Source of the DNA: Pseudalkalibacillus salsuginis | GTDB taxonomy: Bacteria; Bacillota; Bacilli; Bacillales; Fictibacillaceae | Reading direction: 5' to 3' | Length of the DNA: 64,000 nucleotides | NCBI RefSeq assembly: GCF_021646685.1 | Contig: NZ_JAKJHW010000005.1 | Span: 186,001 to 250,000 of the forward strand | Part shown: piece by piece, positions 37,373-46,349 of the stretch | Numbering within the stretch: the stretch's first letter is position 1 | Layout of the letters: each line of letters opens with the position of its first letter | Notes under the pieces: model-generated | Databases searched by the model: none | The model's input: only the letters and a program-made list of their open reading frames with translations | Told to the model about the DNA's origin: nothing | Position numbers and translations under genes: made by a program

Positions 37373-38236
37373 ATGCCTTTAGTTTCAATGAAGGAAATGC
37401 TTGAAAAAGCGAAAGCGGAAGGATATGCAGTAGGACAATACAACCTGAACAACCTGGAGTTTACGCAAGCGATTCTACAGGCTGCAGAAGAGGAAAAGTC
37501 TCCTCTGATTTGTGGGGTTTCAGAAGGTGCTGCCCGTTACATGGGTGGATTCAAGACGGTCGTCAACCTGGTTGAATCCCTAATGGAAGAATACAATGTA
37601 ACCGTTCCTGTAGCGATTCATTTGGACCACGGTTCGAGCTTCGAGAAGTGTGTTGAAGCGATCCATGCAGGATTCACCTCTGTCATGATCGATGGATCTC
37701 ATCATCCACTTGAAGATAACATTGCCCTTACGAAAAAAGTGGTGGAAGTTGCTCATGCGGTAGGCGTTTCTGTTGAAGCCGAACTAGGGCGTATCGGGGG
37801 ACAAGAAGATGACTTGATCGTTGATGATGCAGAAGCAGCATACGCGATTCCAGCCGAATGTGACCAGCTCATCCGTGAAACTGGGGTGGATTGTTTTGCT
37901 CCAGCATTAGGATCTGTCCATGGTCCTTATAAAGGGGAGCCGAACCTTGGATTCGACCGTATGAAGGAAATCAGCGAACTGACAGGTGTACCACTTGTCC
38001 TTCACGGTGGAACAGGAATTCCGACAGCTGACGTCAAGAAGGCAATTTCTTTCGGACACGCAAAAATCAACGTGAATACCGAAAGCCAGCTCTCAGCTTC
38101 AAAAGCAGTACGGGAAGTATTAGCAGAAAAGCCAGAATTATATGATCCTCGTAAATATTTAGGACCAGCACGCGATGCAATCAAAGAGACAGTCAAAGGC
38201 AAAATGCGTGAATTCGGTTCTTCAAACAAAGCATAA
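37373..38236 (+). CDS. fbaA: Class II fructose-bisphosphate aldolase
   Basis: Cleaves fructose-1,6-bisphosphate in glycolysis and makes it in gluconeogenesis. 287 residues. Catalytic Asp85 and zinc ligand His86 in AIHLDHGSS, second His in GSVHGPYKG, third His in VLHGGTG, and the KINVNTESQ phosphate loop. SD AAGGAGG 9 bases before ATG 37373. Followed by a large inverted repeat and then tal, fitting the B. subtilis order fbaA-ywjH-murAB-glpX. Works with glpX further on as the gluconeogenic pair. Confidence 0.96.
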   Translation: MPLVSMKEMLEKAKAEGYAVGQYNLNNLEFTQAILQAAEEEKSPLICGVSEGAARYMGGFKTVVNLVESLMEEYNVTVPVAIHLDHGSSFEKCVEAIHAGFTSVMIDGSHHPLEDNIALTKKVVEVAHAVGVSVEAELGRIGGQEDDLIVDDAEAAYAIPAECDQLIRETGVDCFAPALGSVHGPYKGEPNLGFDRMKEISELTGVPLVLHGGTGIPTADVKKAISFGHAKINVNTESQLSASKAVREVLAEKPELYDPRKYLGPARDAIKETVKGKMREFGSSNKA

Positions 38237-38257
38237 ATGAATTGAAGATAGGCAGAT

Positions 38258-38437
38258 GACTAAGGGGTTGGCTCACATAACCAAATGCCAGGGCCTCCAA
38301 CTCGCGGACTAGGAAATGATTTGAATCCTTCAAAAATAACATCTATACCTAATTTGATGTTAAAATGGAGGAAGCTGAATCATCACCGGCCGGTTTGGTG
38401 GAGGTCTGGCATCATGAGTCAACCTCTTAAAACATGT
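38258..38437. repeat. Long imperfect inverted repeat (about 80-base arms) between fbaA and tal
   Basis: AAGGGGTTGGCTCACAT at 38258 pairs with ATGAGTCAACCTCTT at 38423-38437; ATGCCAGGGCCTCCA pairs with TGGAGGTCTGGCAT; ATGATT with AATCAT; and TAACATC with GATGTTA near a loop of about 12 bases. The arms align along about 80 bases with mismatches. A 62-codon frame inside it has no SD and is not called a gene. May be a terminator-like RNA hairpin or a decayed insertion. Confidence 0.65.
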
Positions 38438-38524
38438 TTGGACATTCCCTCACTAGAAATAAAAACCCACTAATTTTAAAAAGGTTTGACGAAAGTTTTA
38501 TAAATATAAGGAGTGATACATCCT

Positions 38525-39178
38525 ATGAAATTCTTTATTGATACAGCGAATATTGACGAAATACGCGAAGCCTATGAGCTTGGGATATTAGGTGGGGTGA
38601 CGACGAACCCATCTCTGGTCGCTAAAGAAGGTGTTGATTTTCACGATCGTTTGAGGGAAATCACCTCTGTCGTTGTCTCAGAATCTGTCAGTGCTGAAGT
38701 GATCGGTCTGACTTACGATAAAATGGTTGAAGAAGGGAAAGAGCTAGCAGCAATCGCTCCTAACATCACTGTTAAAGTCCCTATGACGAAAGAAGGCTTG
38801 AAAGCGGTTAAAACGTTTACTGAACTGGGAATCAAAACAAACGTGACACTGATTTTCTCAGCGAATCAGGCACTGCTTGCTGCTCGTGCAGGTGCTACGT
38901 ATGTATCTCCGTTTTTAGGTAGATTGGACGATATTGGACAGGACGGATTGTCGTTGATTTCGGAAATCGCCGAAATTTTCAATGTGCATAAGATCAAGGC
39001 TGAAATCATCGCAGCTTCCATCCGTAACCCGATTCATGTTACGGAAGCTGCACTTAGAGGAGCTCACATATCCACACTCCCTCCGAAGGTATTGTCCCAA
39101 TTGATGAACCATCCATTGACGGATCAAGGCATAGAGAAGTTTTTAGCAGATTGGAACGCTGGTCAGAATAAAGACTGA
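38525..39178 (+). CDS. tal: Transaldolase (fructose-6-phosphate aldolase-like subfamily)
   Basis: Pentose-phosphate pathway enzyme of 217 residues, the short TalAB/Fsa-like type (B. subtilis YwjH). Schiff-base Lys84 in ITVKVPMT, Asp6 in FIDTANI, and [10 protein letters not shown] near residue 27. ATG 38525 uses AAGGAG (38507-38512) at 12 bases; GTG 38513 abuts the SD and is unlikely. Located between fbaA and murAB as in B. subtilis. A TTGACG hexamer 40 bases upstream lacks a well-spaced -10, so its promoter is uncertain. Confidence 0.93.
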   Translation: MKFFIDTANIDEIREAYELGILGGVTTNPSLVAKEGVDFHDRLREITSVVVSESVSAEVIGLTYDKMVEEGKELAAIAPNITVKVPMTKEGLKAVKTFTELGIKTNVTLIFSANQALLAARAGATYVSPFLGRLDDIGQDGLSLISEIAEIFNVHKIKAEIIAASIRNPIHVTEAALRGAHISTLPPKVLSQLMNHPLTDQGIEKFLADWNAGQNKD

Positions 39179-39301
39179 TTTTTCAAAATTCAAACATTAA
39201 TCCGTAGAGGTAAATTTTGGATAAAAATAGATTTTTTGCTGACACTAAAGGTAACAGTTTTGACTTTTTTATTTTGCAGAAGGCGAAGAAGGGAGAAAGC
39301 A

Positions 39302-40588
39302 ATGGAGAAATTAATGATCGAGGGAGGCCATCCCTTAGAAGGTACAGTTCAGATCAGCGGTGCGAAGAATAGCGCAGTCGCGTTGATTCCTGCGGCCATT
39401 TTAGCTGATTCGACTGTAACGATCGACCATCTCCCAGGCATCTCGGACGTAGGCATCTTACGTGACTTACTAGAAGACATCGGTGGGGAAGTGCACCTGG
39501 AGAACAATACCCTGACCGTACATCCAGAAAATATGATATCCATGCCACTTCCGAATGGGAAAGTGAAAAAGCTGAGAGCATCCTATTATTTGATGGGTGC
39601 CATGCTTGGACGTTTCAAAAAAGCGGTCATCGGACTTCCGGGCGGTTGCAACTTAGGTCCTCGGCCAATTGATCAGCATATTAAAGGATTTCAAGCACTC
39701 GGCGCGAAAGTGACAAACGAACAGGGTGCGATTTATTTGCGTGCGGATGAATTAGTCGGTGCTCGTATCTACCTTGACGTCGTAAGTGTAGGAGCGACGA
39801 TCAACATCATGCTGGCAGCGGTCCGGGCGAAAGGCAGAACCATCATCGAGAATGCCGCAAAAGAACCGGAAATCATCGATGTGGCGACACTTCTTTCAAG
39901 TATGGGTGCAAAAATCAAAGGTGCCGGTACAGATGTAATCAGGATCGATGGTGTTGAATCATTGCATGGCTGTCGTCATTCGATCATTCCCGACAGGATC
40001 GAAGCAGGTACTTATATTATCATGGCAGCTGCAATGGGGAATGGAGTCACGATTGACAATGTCATTCCACTTCACCTTGAGTCATTGATTGCGAAGCTAC
40101 GCGAAATGGGTGTCCATATCGAACTATCAGATGACTCCGTTTTTGTCCGGCGAGGCCGCGGTCTGAACAGTGTAGATATCAAGACGCTTGTCTACCCGGG
40201 GTTTGCTACTGATCTACAGCAGCCGTTCACTGCTTTATTAACGAGTACGGAAGGAACAAGTATTGTAACTGATACGATATATAGCTCTCGTTTTAAACAT
40301 ATTGATGAGCTGAGACGGATGGGCGCTCATGTAAAAGTCGAAGGCCGGTCAGCGATCATCAACGGTCCAACCCTGCTAGAAGGGGCAAAAGTCAAAGCAT
40401 CCGATCTGCGGGCAGGGGCATCGCTCATTGTTGCAGGACTAATGGCAAAAGGTATCACAGAAATCTCTAACCTTGAACATGTTGATCGAGGTTATGAAAA
40501 CCTTGTTGTGAAGCTGAAAGGTTTAGGGGCAAAAGTATGGCGAGAGAATTTTGATATTGAAGAGTTGGATGAGGTCAACCACTCTTAA
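39302..40588 (+). CDS. murAB: UDP-N-acetylglucosamine 1-carboxyvinyltransferase, second paralogue
   Basis: First committed step of peptidoglycan precursor synthesis; target of fosfomycin. 428 residues. Lys22 and Asn23 in SGAKNSAV, catalytic Cys116 in [12 protein letters not shown], and the repeated EPT beta-alpha pattern. ATG 39302 follows AGAAGGGAG by 7 bases; the long frame from 39236 is not supported. Location upstream of glpX-rho identifies it as the MurAB/MurZ paralogue, with MurAA expected elsewhere. The following 440-base gap is filled with repeats. Confidence 0.95.
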   Translation: MEKLMIEGGHPLEGTVQISGAKNSAVALIPAAILADSTVTIDHLPGISDVGILRDLLEDIGGEVHLENNTLTVHPENMISMPLPNGKVKKLRASYYLMGAMLGRFKKAVIGLPGGCNLGPRPIDQHIKGFQALGAKVTNEQGAIYLRADELVGARIYLDVVSVGATINIMLAAVRAKGRTIIENAAKEPEIIDVATLLSSMGAKIKGAGTDVIRIDGVESLHGCRHSIIPDRIEAGTYIIMAAAMGNGVTIDNVIPLHLESLIAKLREMGVHIELSDDSVFVRRGRGLNSVDIKTLVYPGFATDLQQPFTALLTSTEGTSIVTDTIYSSRFKHIDELRRMGAHVKVEGRSAIINGPTLLEGAKVKASDLRAGASLIVAGLMAKGITEISNLEHVDRGYENLVVKLKGLGAKVWRENFDIEELDEVNHS

Positions 40589-40604
40589 GTCTCAACGAAT
40601 GATA

Positions 40605-40690
40605 ATCGTCAGATGTACGACGCACAGACGTGCTAGTACTGCCATTGTTCAGGGCATGACGTTTTAGGCAGTGGTCGTTACTTGGTTTTT
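40605..40690 (+). repeat. R3 repeat, copy 2
   Basis: TACTGCCATTGT (40639 on) and TGACGTTTTAGGCAGT plus TCGTTACT repeat the sequence pattern of 25718-25818. Again ACTGCC and GGCAGT form the arms of an inverted pair. Confidence 0.5.
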
Positions 40691-40718
40691 CCGATATGTA
40701 AATTGGTTTTAAATTTCA

Positions 40719-40976
40719 CGACACTCCTGCGGGAAAAGCGAGCCAGGCGAGACCCCATAGTTTGGATGCAGAGAAGTGATGTCCAGCTCAGCGACCAGTC
40801 ACTTGGATCACTTCAAACTTCCTGCGGCGGTCGACACATTGATTTATATCTTATGTGTGAGCCCACGCAGAACCGAACTTTGTTTGGTTCGAGCCTCCTC
40901 GTCAGTTTTCCAGTGACCTACGTGACTAGGCGGGCCGCTTCCGCTTTTCTACAACCCACGGAAAGGGAATGTCGTA
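40719..40976 (+). repeat. R2 element carrying an R1 copy (copy 3)
   Basis: CGACACTCCTGCGGG with GCGAGCCAGGCGAGACC (40719-40755) and CCACGGAAAGGGAATGTCG (to about 40975) are R2 ends. Between them, from TGATGTCCAGCTCAGCG (40778) to GCTTCCGCTTTTCT (40950), is an R1 element with the GAACCGAACTTTGTTTGG hairpin. So R1 appears inserted in, or fused with, R2. Confidence 0.7.
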
Positions 40977-41027
40977 ACAATGTATAACAGTCACTTTCAA
41001 ATAGCTTTTTTATAGGGGGAGAAAGGT

Positions 41028-41996
41028 ATGGAGAGAAGTTTATCCATGGAACTTGTCCGTGTGACAGAAGCAGCTGCTCTAGCATCTGCCCGTTGGATGG
41101 GGAGAGGCCGGAAGGAAGAAGCTGATGATGCTGCCACTTCGGCAATGCGTAATGTGTTCGATACGATTCCAATGAAAGGTACAGTTGTCATTGGAGAAGG
41201 AGAAATGGACGAAGCACCTATGCTTTATATCGGTGAAAAGCTGGGTATTGGTTCCGGCCCACGTGTCGATGTTGCAGTTGACCCCCTGGAAGGAACGAAT
41301 ATTGTAGCGAACGGAACCTGGAATGCACTTGCGGTTCTTGCGATTGCCGACCACGGGAACCTGCTGCATGCCCCGGATATGTATATGGACAAAATCGCTG
41401 TCGGTCCAGAAGCAGTCGGTATGGTCGATATCGATGCTTCCGTGACAGATAATCTTAAGGCGGTTGCCCGTGCAAAAAATAAAGACATAGAGGATATTGT
41501 CGCAGTCATTCTGAATCGTAAACGCCATCAGAAGCTGATTCAAGAAGTCCGTGATTCCGGTGCCCGGATCAAGCTCATCCAGGATGGGGATGTTGCAGCA
41601 GCGATCAATACTGCTTTTGACGATACAGGGGTTGATATCCTGCTCGGCAGCGGTGGCGCGCCAGAAGGTGTCATTGCAGCGGTTGCCCTAAAATGCCTGG
41701 GAGGGGAGCTTCAAGGAAAGCTGCTTCCGCAGACGGATGAAGAACTAGCCCGTTGCAAAAAGATGGGGATTGAAGACATCCACCGTGTTCTCCGAATGGA
41801 AGATATCGTAAAGGGCGATGATGCCATCTTTGCTGCCACTGGAGTAACGGACGGCGAATTGCTTAAGGGTGTCCGGTTCAAAGGAACAGTTGGTACGACG
41901 CAATCTGTCGTTATGAGAGCGAAGTCTGGCACAGTCCGTTTTATTGATGGAAAACATAGCTTGAAAAAGAAGCCGAATTTAGTAATCAAACCATGA
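41028..41996 (+). CDS. glpX: Fructose-1,6-bisphosphatase class II (GlpX)
   Basis: Gluconeogenic phosphatase, 322 residues. Metal and phosphate motifs: [10 protein letters not shown] (57-66), DPLEGTN (85-91), and later GSGGAPEG and [13 protein letters not shown] 41028 has GGGGGAGAAAGG just upstream. Located between murAB and rho as B. subtilis ywjI. Followed by a strong hairpin terminator. Chemical opposite of glycolysis at the step next to fbaA. Confidence 0.95.
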   Translation: MERSLSMELVRVTEAAALASARWMGRGRKEEADDAATSAMRNVFDTIPMKGTVVIGEGEMDEAPMLYIGEKLGIGSGPRVDVAVDPLEGTNIVANGTWNALAVLAIADHGNLLHAPDMYMDKIAVGPEAVGMVDIDASVTDNLKAVARAKNKDIEDIVAVILNRKRHQKLIQEVRDSGARIKLIQDGDVAAAINTAFDDTGVDILLGSGGAPEGVIAAVALKCLGGELQGKLLPQTDEELARCKKMGIEDIHRVLRMEDIVKGDDAIFAATGVTDGELLKGVRFKGTVGTTQSVVMRAKSGTVRFIDGKHSLKKKPNLVIKP

Positions 41997-42006
41997 CATT
42001 TTCATT

Positions 42007-42045
42007 TCACAATGCTGTTTGATTTGAGCAGCATTGTGATTTTCT
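42007..42045 (+). terminator. Terminator of glpX
   Basis: TCACAATGCTG (42007-42017) pairs perfectly with CAGCATTGTGA (42029-42039), followed by a T-rich tract. Confidence 0.85.
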
Positions 42046-42339
42046 TGATTATTACCATCATTTTTGGGTAGAATATATGTATCTATTGATTTTTGCTTCA
42101 TCAACTTACTTCTTTACAAACACACTTCTGTAAAACGTTTCTTTTCCTTCCAAGCCCTAGCGTTCCAAAACATAACTTTTTTATCTTTGGTGTTGTTGAA
42201 GGTTAATGTTGATTTCCCGTATAGGCGTAACCGAGGCTCAGCCTTCATTTCGTAAATATCGACAACGATATAAAAACATCTTCAATGGTCTATTCTGAAT
42301 TAATATATACATTTTAAATAACGTAAAGAGTGGTGTACT
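42046..42339. other. Leader region of rho, no gene seen
   Basis: Pyrimidine-rich, weakly structured 290 bases before rho. No convincing ORF, terminator hairpin or SD other than GAGTGGTG next to the ATG. An unstructured C/T-rich leader fits Rho autoregulation, known in B. subtilis, but I cannot show it here. Confidence 0.4.
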
Positions 42340-43620
42340 ATGTCCTTAAATTTAGCACAATTAGAAAATATGAAACTCAAGGATTTGTATGAAAAAGCCA
42401 AAGAGCTGAAAATTTCATACTACAGCAAGTTAACGAAAAGGGAATTGATTTTTGCGATTCTTAAAGCGCAAGCTGAAAAAGAAGATCTCTCGTTCATGGA
42501 AGGGATATTGGAAATCATCCCGACAGAAGGCTTCGGGTTTTTACGGCCGATCAATTACTCTCCAAGTTCAGAAGATATCTATATTTCAGCGTCTCAAATC
42601 CGTCGATTCGATTTAAGAAATGGAGATAAGGTTTCAGGTAAGGTCCGTCCTCCGAAAGAGAATGAACGTTACTATGGGCTTCTGCATGTAGCCGCAGTAA
42701 ATGGTGAAGATCCAGATACAGCAAAGGAACGTGTACACTTTCCTGCGCTCACGCCGTTATACCCAGAAGACAAGATGACACTTGAAACATCCGCGCAAAA
42801 CGTATCAACACGGATCATGGATATGATCTCTCCAGTCGGGTTTGGACAGCGTGGATTGATCGTTGCTCCTCCTAAAGCAGGTAAAACGACACTTTTAAAA
42901 GAGATTGCTCATAGCGTTACGTCGAATCACCCTGATACCGAGCTGATCGTCCTGTTGATTGACGAACGTCCAGAGGAAGTGACAGACATTGAGCGATCAG
43001 TTCAAGGTGACGTTGTCAGCTCCACTTTCGATGAAGTGCCAGAAAACCATATCAAGGTAGCTGAACTCGTTCTTGAGCGAGCGATGCGACTTGTCGAACA
43101 TAAGAAGGATGTCGTCATTTTAATGGACAGCATTACACGGTTGGCACGTGCGTATAATCTGGTCATCCCTCCAAGTGGAAGAACGCTGTCTGGTGGTATC
43201 GACCCGGCTGCATTCCATAAGCCGAAGCGTTTCTTCGGTGCAGCACGTAACATTGAAGATGGTGGAAGCTTGACGATTTTGGCGACTGCCCTTATTGAAA
43301 CCGGTTCTCGTATGGACGATGTCATTTATGAGGAATTCAAAGGGACCGGTAACATGGAACTTCATCTTGACCGTAAGCTTGCAGAACGTCGAATTTTCCC
43401 TGCGATCGATATCCGCCGCTCTGGTACACGTAAGGAAGAAATGCTTATCGCAAAAGAGCATCTTGAGCATCTCTGGGCGATCCGCAAAACGATGGACGAC
43501 TCCTATGACTTTGTTGACCATTTCATGAGACGCATCAAAAAGACAAAGACGAACGAAGAGTTTTTCCGAATGTTCGAGAAGGAAAGATCCGGACAAGGCA
43601 AGAAAATGACGGTTAAATAG
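42340..43620 (+). CDS. rho: Transcription termination factor Rho
   Basis: Hexameric RNA helicase, 426 residues. N-terminal helical bundle (KLKDLYEKAKELKISYYSKLTKRELIFAILKA), cold-shock RNA-binding domain (EGFGFLRP, YISASQIRRF), and the ATPase with Walker A APPKAGKT (176-183), Walker B LIVLLIDERPEEVTD, and the Q-loop MRRIKK near the end. The usual Bacillus size, and no extra insertion domain. Start ATG 42340 has only a poor SD (GAGTGGTG), which suggests low or controlled translation. Followed after 90 bases by rpmE, the conserved order. Confidence 0.96.
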   Translation: MSLNLAQLENMKLKDLYEKAKELKISYYSKLTKRELIFAILKAQAEKEDLSFMEGILEIIPTEGFGFLRPINYSPSSEDIYISASQIRRFDLRNGDKVSGKVRPPKENERYYGLLHVAAVNGEDPDTAKERVHFPALTPLYPEDKMTLETSAQNVSTRIMDMISPVGFGQRGLIVAPPKAGKTTLLKEIAHSVTSNHPDTELIVLLIDERPEEVTDIERSVQGDVVSSTFDEVPENHIKVAELVLERAMRLVEHKKDVVILMDSITRLARAYNLVIPPSGRTLSGGIDPAAFHKPKRFFGAARNIEDGGSLTILATALIETGSRMDDVIYEEFKGTGNMELHLDRKLAERRIFPAIDIRRSGTRKEEMLIAKEHLEHLWAIRKTMDDSYDFVDHFMRRIKKTKTNEEFFRMFEKERSGQGKKMTVK

Positions 43621-43713
43621 ATTGTTGAAATCTGTATGAAAAATTGATATACTACCTCATGTGTGCAAATAACTCTGTTCCCCAAGGGTTCAGGGCAGAA
43701 GGAGATGAATAGG

Positions 43714-43914
43714 ATGAAACAAGCAATCCATCCAGGTTACAAAAAAGCGAAAGTTTCTTGCGCTTGTGGAAATGAATTTGAAACAGGTTCTGTTAAAGAA
43801 GATATTCGCGTAGAAATTTGTTCTGAATGTCATCCGTTCTACACAGGACGTCAGAAGTTTGCTGACGCAGGTGGACGTGTTGATCGCTTTAAGAAAAAAT
43901 ACAACCTTAAATAA
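43714..43914 (+). CDS. rpmE: 50S ribosomal protein L31, zinc-binding form
   Basis: 66-residue ribosomal protein with the zinc ligands Cys16, Cys18, Cys36 and Cys39 (CAC...CSEC), so this is the C+ (zinc-requiring) paralogue; a C-minus ytiA-type copy may exist elsewhere. ATG 43714 is 9 bases past GAAGGAG; ATG 43705 abuts the SD. Ends in RFKKKYNLK. Followed by a clear terminator. Confidence 0.96.
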   Translation: MKQAIHPGYKKAKVSCACGNEFETGSVKEDIRVEICSECHPFYTGRQKFADAGGRVDRFKKKYNLK

Positions 43915-43921
43915 GGTCTTT

Positions 43922-43957
43922 AAAACAGGCAGGGGATCGCCCTTCTGCCTGTTTTTT
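43922..43957 (+). terminator. Terminator of rpmE
   Basis: AAAACAGGCAG (43922-43932) pairs with CTGCCTGTTTT, with an internal hairpin, then six Ts to 43957. Confidence 0.92.
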
Positions 43958-44228
43958 ACATTAAAAATAGCCGATTCGCTGTGATGGAATATGCTAGCTT
44001 CAGCACCGCATCCCTTGATTATTTCAGCTTTTCTGCGGTGTCGAAAATCTTTTCAACGGATTCCGGCATTGAGGGTGATCATGGTTCTTGCGCTTTTCTT
44101 GTATAAAGCCGAAAATTATTTCGTCCATCACGCTTATGATTTGTTATCATTAGAAAAGAATACATAAGAGAAAGTCACAAAGCGTCATTTTCTTATAAAA
44201 GATTGAAGTGACGAAGGGAGAGACGGGC
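43958..44228. other. Gene-free gap before tdk
   Basis: No ORF with an SD is visible. The words CTGCGGTGTCG and TTCTTGCGCTTTTCTTG around 44033-44100 look like a decayed R1 3' end. Otherwise nothing that I can assign. Confidence 0.35.
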
Positions 44229-44852
44229 ATGTACGTAATGAAAAAGGATGGTTGGGTCGAGCTGATCTGCGGCAGCATGTTTTCGGGAAAATCAGAGGAG
44301 TTGATTCGACGCGTTCGACGTGCCAAGTTCGGTAAGCAGAAAGTACAAGTCTTCAAGCCTTTGCTTGATGACCGTTATAGCAAAGACGAGGTCGTTTCCC
44401 ATAACGGTACCTCTGTCATTGCAGTACCCGTGAAGAAATCCGAGGATATTTCGAATCTTGTTTCGTATGACACAGAAGTCGTATCAATAGATGAAGTGCA
44501 ATTTTTTGATAATGGGATTGTCGAAGTTATCCAACACCTTGCCAACAGCGGGAAACGAGTGATCGTAGCAGGGCTTGATCAGGATTTCAGAGGAGAGCCT
44601 TTCGGTAAGGTGCCTGAAATCATGGCATTGGCTGAAAGTGTCACAAAGCTCCATGCGGTCTGCTTAGTGTGCGGAAGTCCAGCAAGTCGGACACAACGCC
44701 TGATCAATGGAGAACCAGCATCTTACAACGATCCGATCATATTAGTCGGCGCCTCGGAATCGTACGAGCCTCGGTGCAGGCACTGTCATGAAGTACCAGG
44801 ACACCCCAGGCTGAAATCAAAACACCAACAACCGCAACCGACAAAAGCATAA
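44229..44852 (+). CDS. tdk: Thymidine kinase
   Basis: Phosphorylates thymidine in the salvage pathway. 207 residues. P-loop GSMFSGKS (15-22), the DEVQFF motif with the catalytic Glu, and a zinc site of two Cys pairs (CLVC and CRHC). ATG 44229 has AAGGGAG (44215-44221) 7 bases ahead; the start at 44208 is not needed. The C-terminal tail [11 protein letters not shown] is low complexity. Position after rpmE matches B. subtilis. A terminator follows. Confidence 0.96.
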   Translation: MYVMKKDGWVELICGSMFSGKSEELIRRVRRAKFGKQKVQVFKPLLDDRYSKDEVVSHNGTSVIAVPVKKSEDISNLVSYDTEVVSIDEVQFFDNGIVEVIQHLANSGKRVIVAGLDQDFRGEPFGKVPEIMALAESVTKLHAVCLVCGSPASRTQRLINGEPASYNDPIILVGASESYEPRCRHCHEVPGHPRLKSKHQQPQPTKA

Positions 44853-44864
44853 AAAACGGAAATG

Positions 44865-44903
44865 AACCTGAGTGGAGATGGCAAATCTCACTCAGGTTTT
44901 TTT
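44865..44903 (+). terminator. Terminator of tdk
   Basis: AACCTGAGTGGAGAT (44865-44879) pairs with ATCTCACTCAGGTT (one bulge), then seven Ts. Confidence 0.92.
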
Positions 44904-44938
44904 AAAAGGCAAAAGTATAAAACTTTATTTCGATGAAG

Positions 44939-45113
44939 TGTATCTAGCTCCAACGCCCAACCACTTGGATCACTTCAGCCCTCCTGTTGCGGCGACACAT
45001 TGATTTAGTTCGAAGTATTTGCCCACGCAGAACCGAACTTTGTTTGGTTCGAGCCTCCTCGTCGGACTACCAGTGACCTTCGTGGTTAACCAAAGGCGTT
45101 TGCGCTTTTCTTT
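44939..45113 (+). repeat. R1 dispersed repeat, copy 4 (near full length)
   Basis: Runs from GTGTATCTAGCTCCAACGCC through CGACACATTGATTTAG, the GAACCGAACTTTGTTTGG hairpin and CAGTGACCTTCGTGG to GCGCTTTTCTTT. AACGCCC at the 5' end can pair with the 3' GGCGTT. It directly follows the tdk terminator. Confidence 0.9.
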
Positions 45114-45205
45114 ATGATTGGGGCCAGGTCCTTTATCCTTTTCACATATTTTTCTAAAGGAAGGGTCAACCTAAATGAAATGTTGAATAGTGAGAAGGTG
45201 CAGGT

Positions 45206-45352
45206 ATGAGTTGGAAAAAATACTTATTCGTTTCAATGTCCGCAATACTTTCAGCAGGATTACTGTTTGGATGTGCTGCAGAAGAAGAACCTTCAGAAGA
45301 AGAACCGACAGAAGAAAACGGCGACACGGGAGAAGAAAATGGGGAAAGCTGA
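45206..45352 (+). CDS. Very small acidic lipoprotein (48 residues)
   Basis: Start ATG 45206 with GAAGGTG 5 bases before. Residues 1-23 form a lipoprotein signal (Lys-rich start, hydrophobic core, lipobox L-F-G-C at Cys23). The 25-residue mature part is almost wholly Glu, Asp, Pro, Thr and Gly (for example EEEPSEEEPTEENG), so it is a lipid-anchored, strongly acidic tail. I do not recognise a family. It sits immediately upstream of another lipoprotein gene. Short, so coding status rests on signal peptide, SD and the frame, not on known homologues. Confidence 0.6.
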   Translation: MSWKKYLFVSMSAILSAGLLFGCAAEEEPSEEEPTEENGDTGEENGES

Positions 45353-45400
45353 TGTACCAGGTACACTTTCAAAGCCGTTGTGGCAGAAGGGTTTTAAATC

Positions 45401-45460
45401 GGTGCCAGGCACCATTTAGGAAGCCTTGGTACCGTTGGCTTCTTTTTTGGTGCCTGGCAC
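45401..45460. repeat. GGTGCC(A/T)GGCAC palindrome pair with an internal terminator
   Basis: GGTGCCAGGCACC (45401-45413) and GGTGCCTGGCAC (45449-45460) are palindromes. Between them GAAGCC (45420-45425) pairs with GGCTTC (45437-45442) and six Ts follow, so the same region ends the small lipoprotein transcript. A degenerate GTACCAGGTAC lies at 45354-45364. Confidence 0.6.
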
Positions 45461-45518
45461 GGATTCCCACTTTATTCATTTGGGTTTTGGTTATGATAAG
45501 GGTACGGGGGTGTATATC

Positions 45519-45986
45519 TTGAAGAAAGCGATCTTTCTAAGTGCGGCGGTTCTTCTAGGTGCTTGTTCACCTATGCAGCCTCCAACCACAGAGGAAATTG
45601 CCGACAATGAACCGTCAGCATATGAAACGAAAGAGAACAATAATCCTCTCGTAAGTCACGGGATCATCAATTATCACGCGACCAATAGGAGACCGAACAC
45701 TAACTATTTTTTCGAAACGAACCAGAATCCGAATAGCTATCGTAACCTGACAATGAAGCGTTTCACAATCAGTGATGATCAGGATAAGATCCGAGAAGCT
45801 GTCAAGGATGCTTATGGAAGAGAACCCCAGTTCGTTTCAATCAACGGAAATAATGCCTGGGTCCATGTTAATGTTCCCCGTGATTTATCTGCAAAAGAGC
45901 GTAAAGCCCTGAAGGAAAAACTCGAGGATGCCATTTGGACGTCAGTCCCAAGGTATCAACTTACTCTCCGTTTAGATTCGAAATAG
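45519..45986 (+). CDS. Putative lipoprotein of unknown function
   Basis: 155 residues from TTG 45519 (GGGGGTG 6 bases before). Type II signal: KKAIFLSAAVLLGAC with the lipobox LGAC (Cys16). The mature part begins SPMQPPTTEEIADNEPS, a linker, and then a compact domain (about 85-155) with RFTISDDQDKIREAVKDAYG and WVHVNVPRDLSAKERKAL. The layout resembles small Bacillus sporulation-linked lipoproteins, but I do not recognise a named family. Longer in-frame starts exist in repeat DNA and are not used. Confidence 0.7.
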   Translation: MKKAIFLSAAVLLGACSPMQPPTTEEIADNEPSAYETKENNNPLVSHGIINYHATNRRPNTNYFFETNQNPNSYRNLTMKRFTISDDQDKIREAVKDAYGREPQFVSINGNNAWVHVNVPRDLSAKERKALKEKLEDAIWTSVPRYQLTLRLDSK

Positions 45987-45998
45987 GTACGCAATAGA

Positions 45999-46037
45999 GG
46001 GCAAGAACTCCGGATACATTCGGAGTTTTGCCTTTTT
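45999..46037 (+). terminator. Terminator of the lipoprotein gene
   Basis: GGCAAGAACTCCG (45999 on) pairs with CGGAGTTTTGCC (to 46032), with one bulge, then five Ts. Confidence 0.85.
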
Positions 46038-46050
46038 ACAAAGGAATATG

Positions 46051-46215
46051 AGTGATGTCCAGCTCTAACGCCCAACCACTTGGATCACTTCAGTCCTCCT
46101 GCGGCAACACATTGATTTAGTTCGCCCACGCAGAATCGACCTTTGTTTGGTTCGAGCCTCCTCGTCGGACTTCCAGTGACCTTCGTGGTTAACCAGGGCG
46201 TTTTCGTTTTTCTTT
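46051..46215 (+). repeat. R1 dispersed repeat, copy 5
   Basis: Starts AGTGATGTCCAGCTCTAACG and ends GGGCGTTTTCGTTTTTCTTT. About 10 bases are missing in the centre (AGTTCGCCCACGC). It lies between a + gene and a - gene (convergent) yet keeps the + orientation. Confidence 0.88.
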
Positions 46216-46349
46216 AATTACGCGAAAGTTTTAGTAGCCATCTGTTTCCTTTATTTGATAAAAAACAGCTGATCATAAGAGGTTTTCAGTAAATAAGGTC
46301 TCCTGTGTCCACCAAATTAATCGTGCTGTCTTTGAAAAGGATCTTATCT

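Noticed and set aside
38285-38473. 62-codon frame between fbaA and tal
   Set aside because: It lies within the large inverted repeat, has no SD and its residues resemble no protein.
40682-40987. 101-codon frame between murAB and glpX
   Set aside because: Runs through the R1/R2 composite; no SD and no protein-like pattern.
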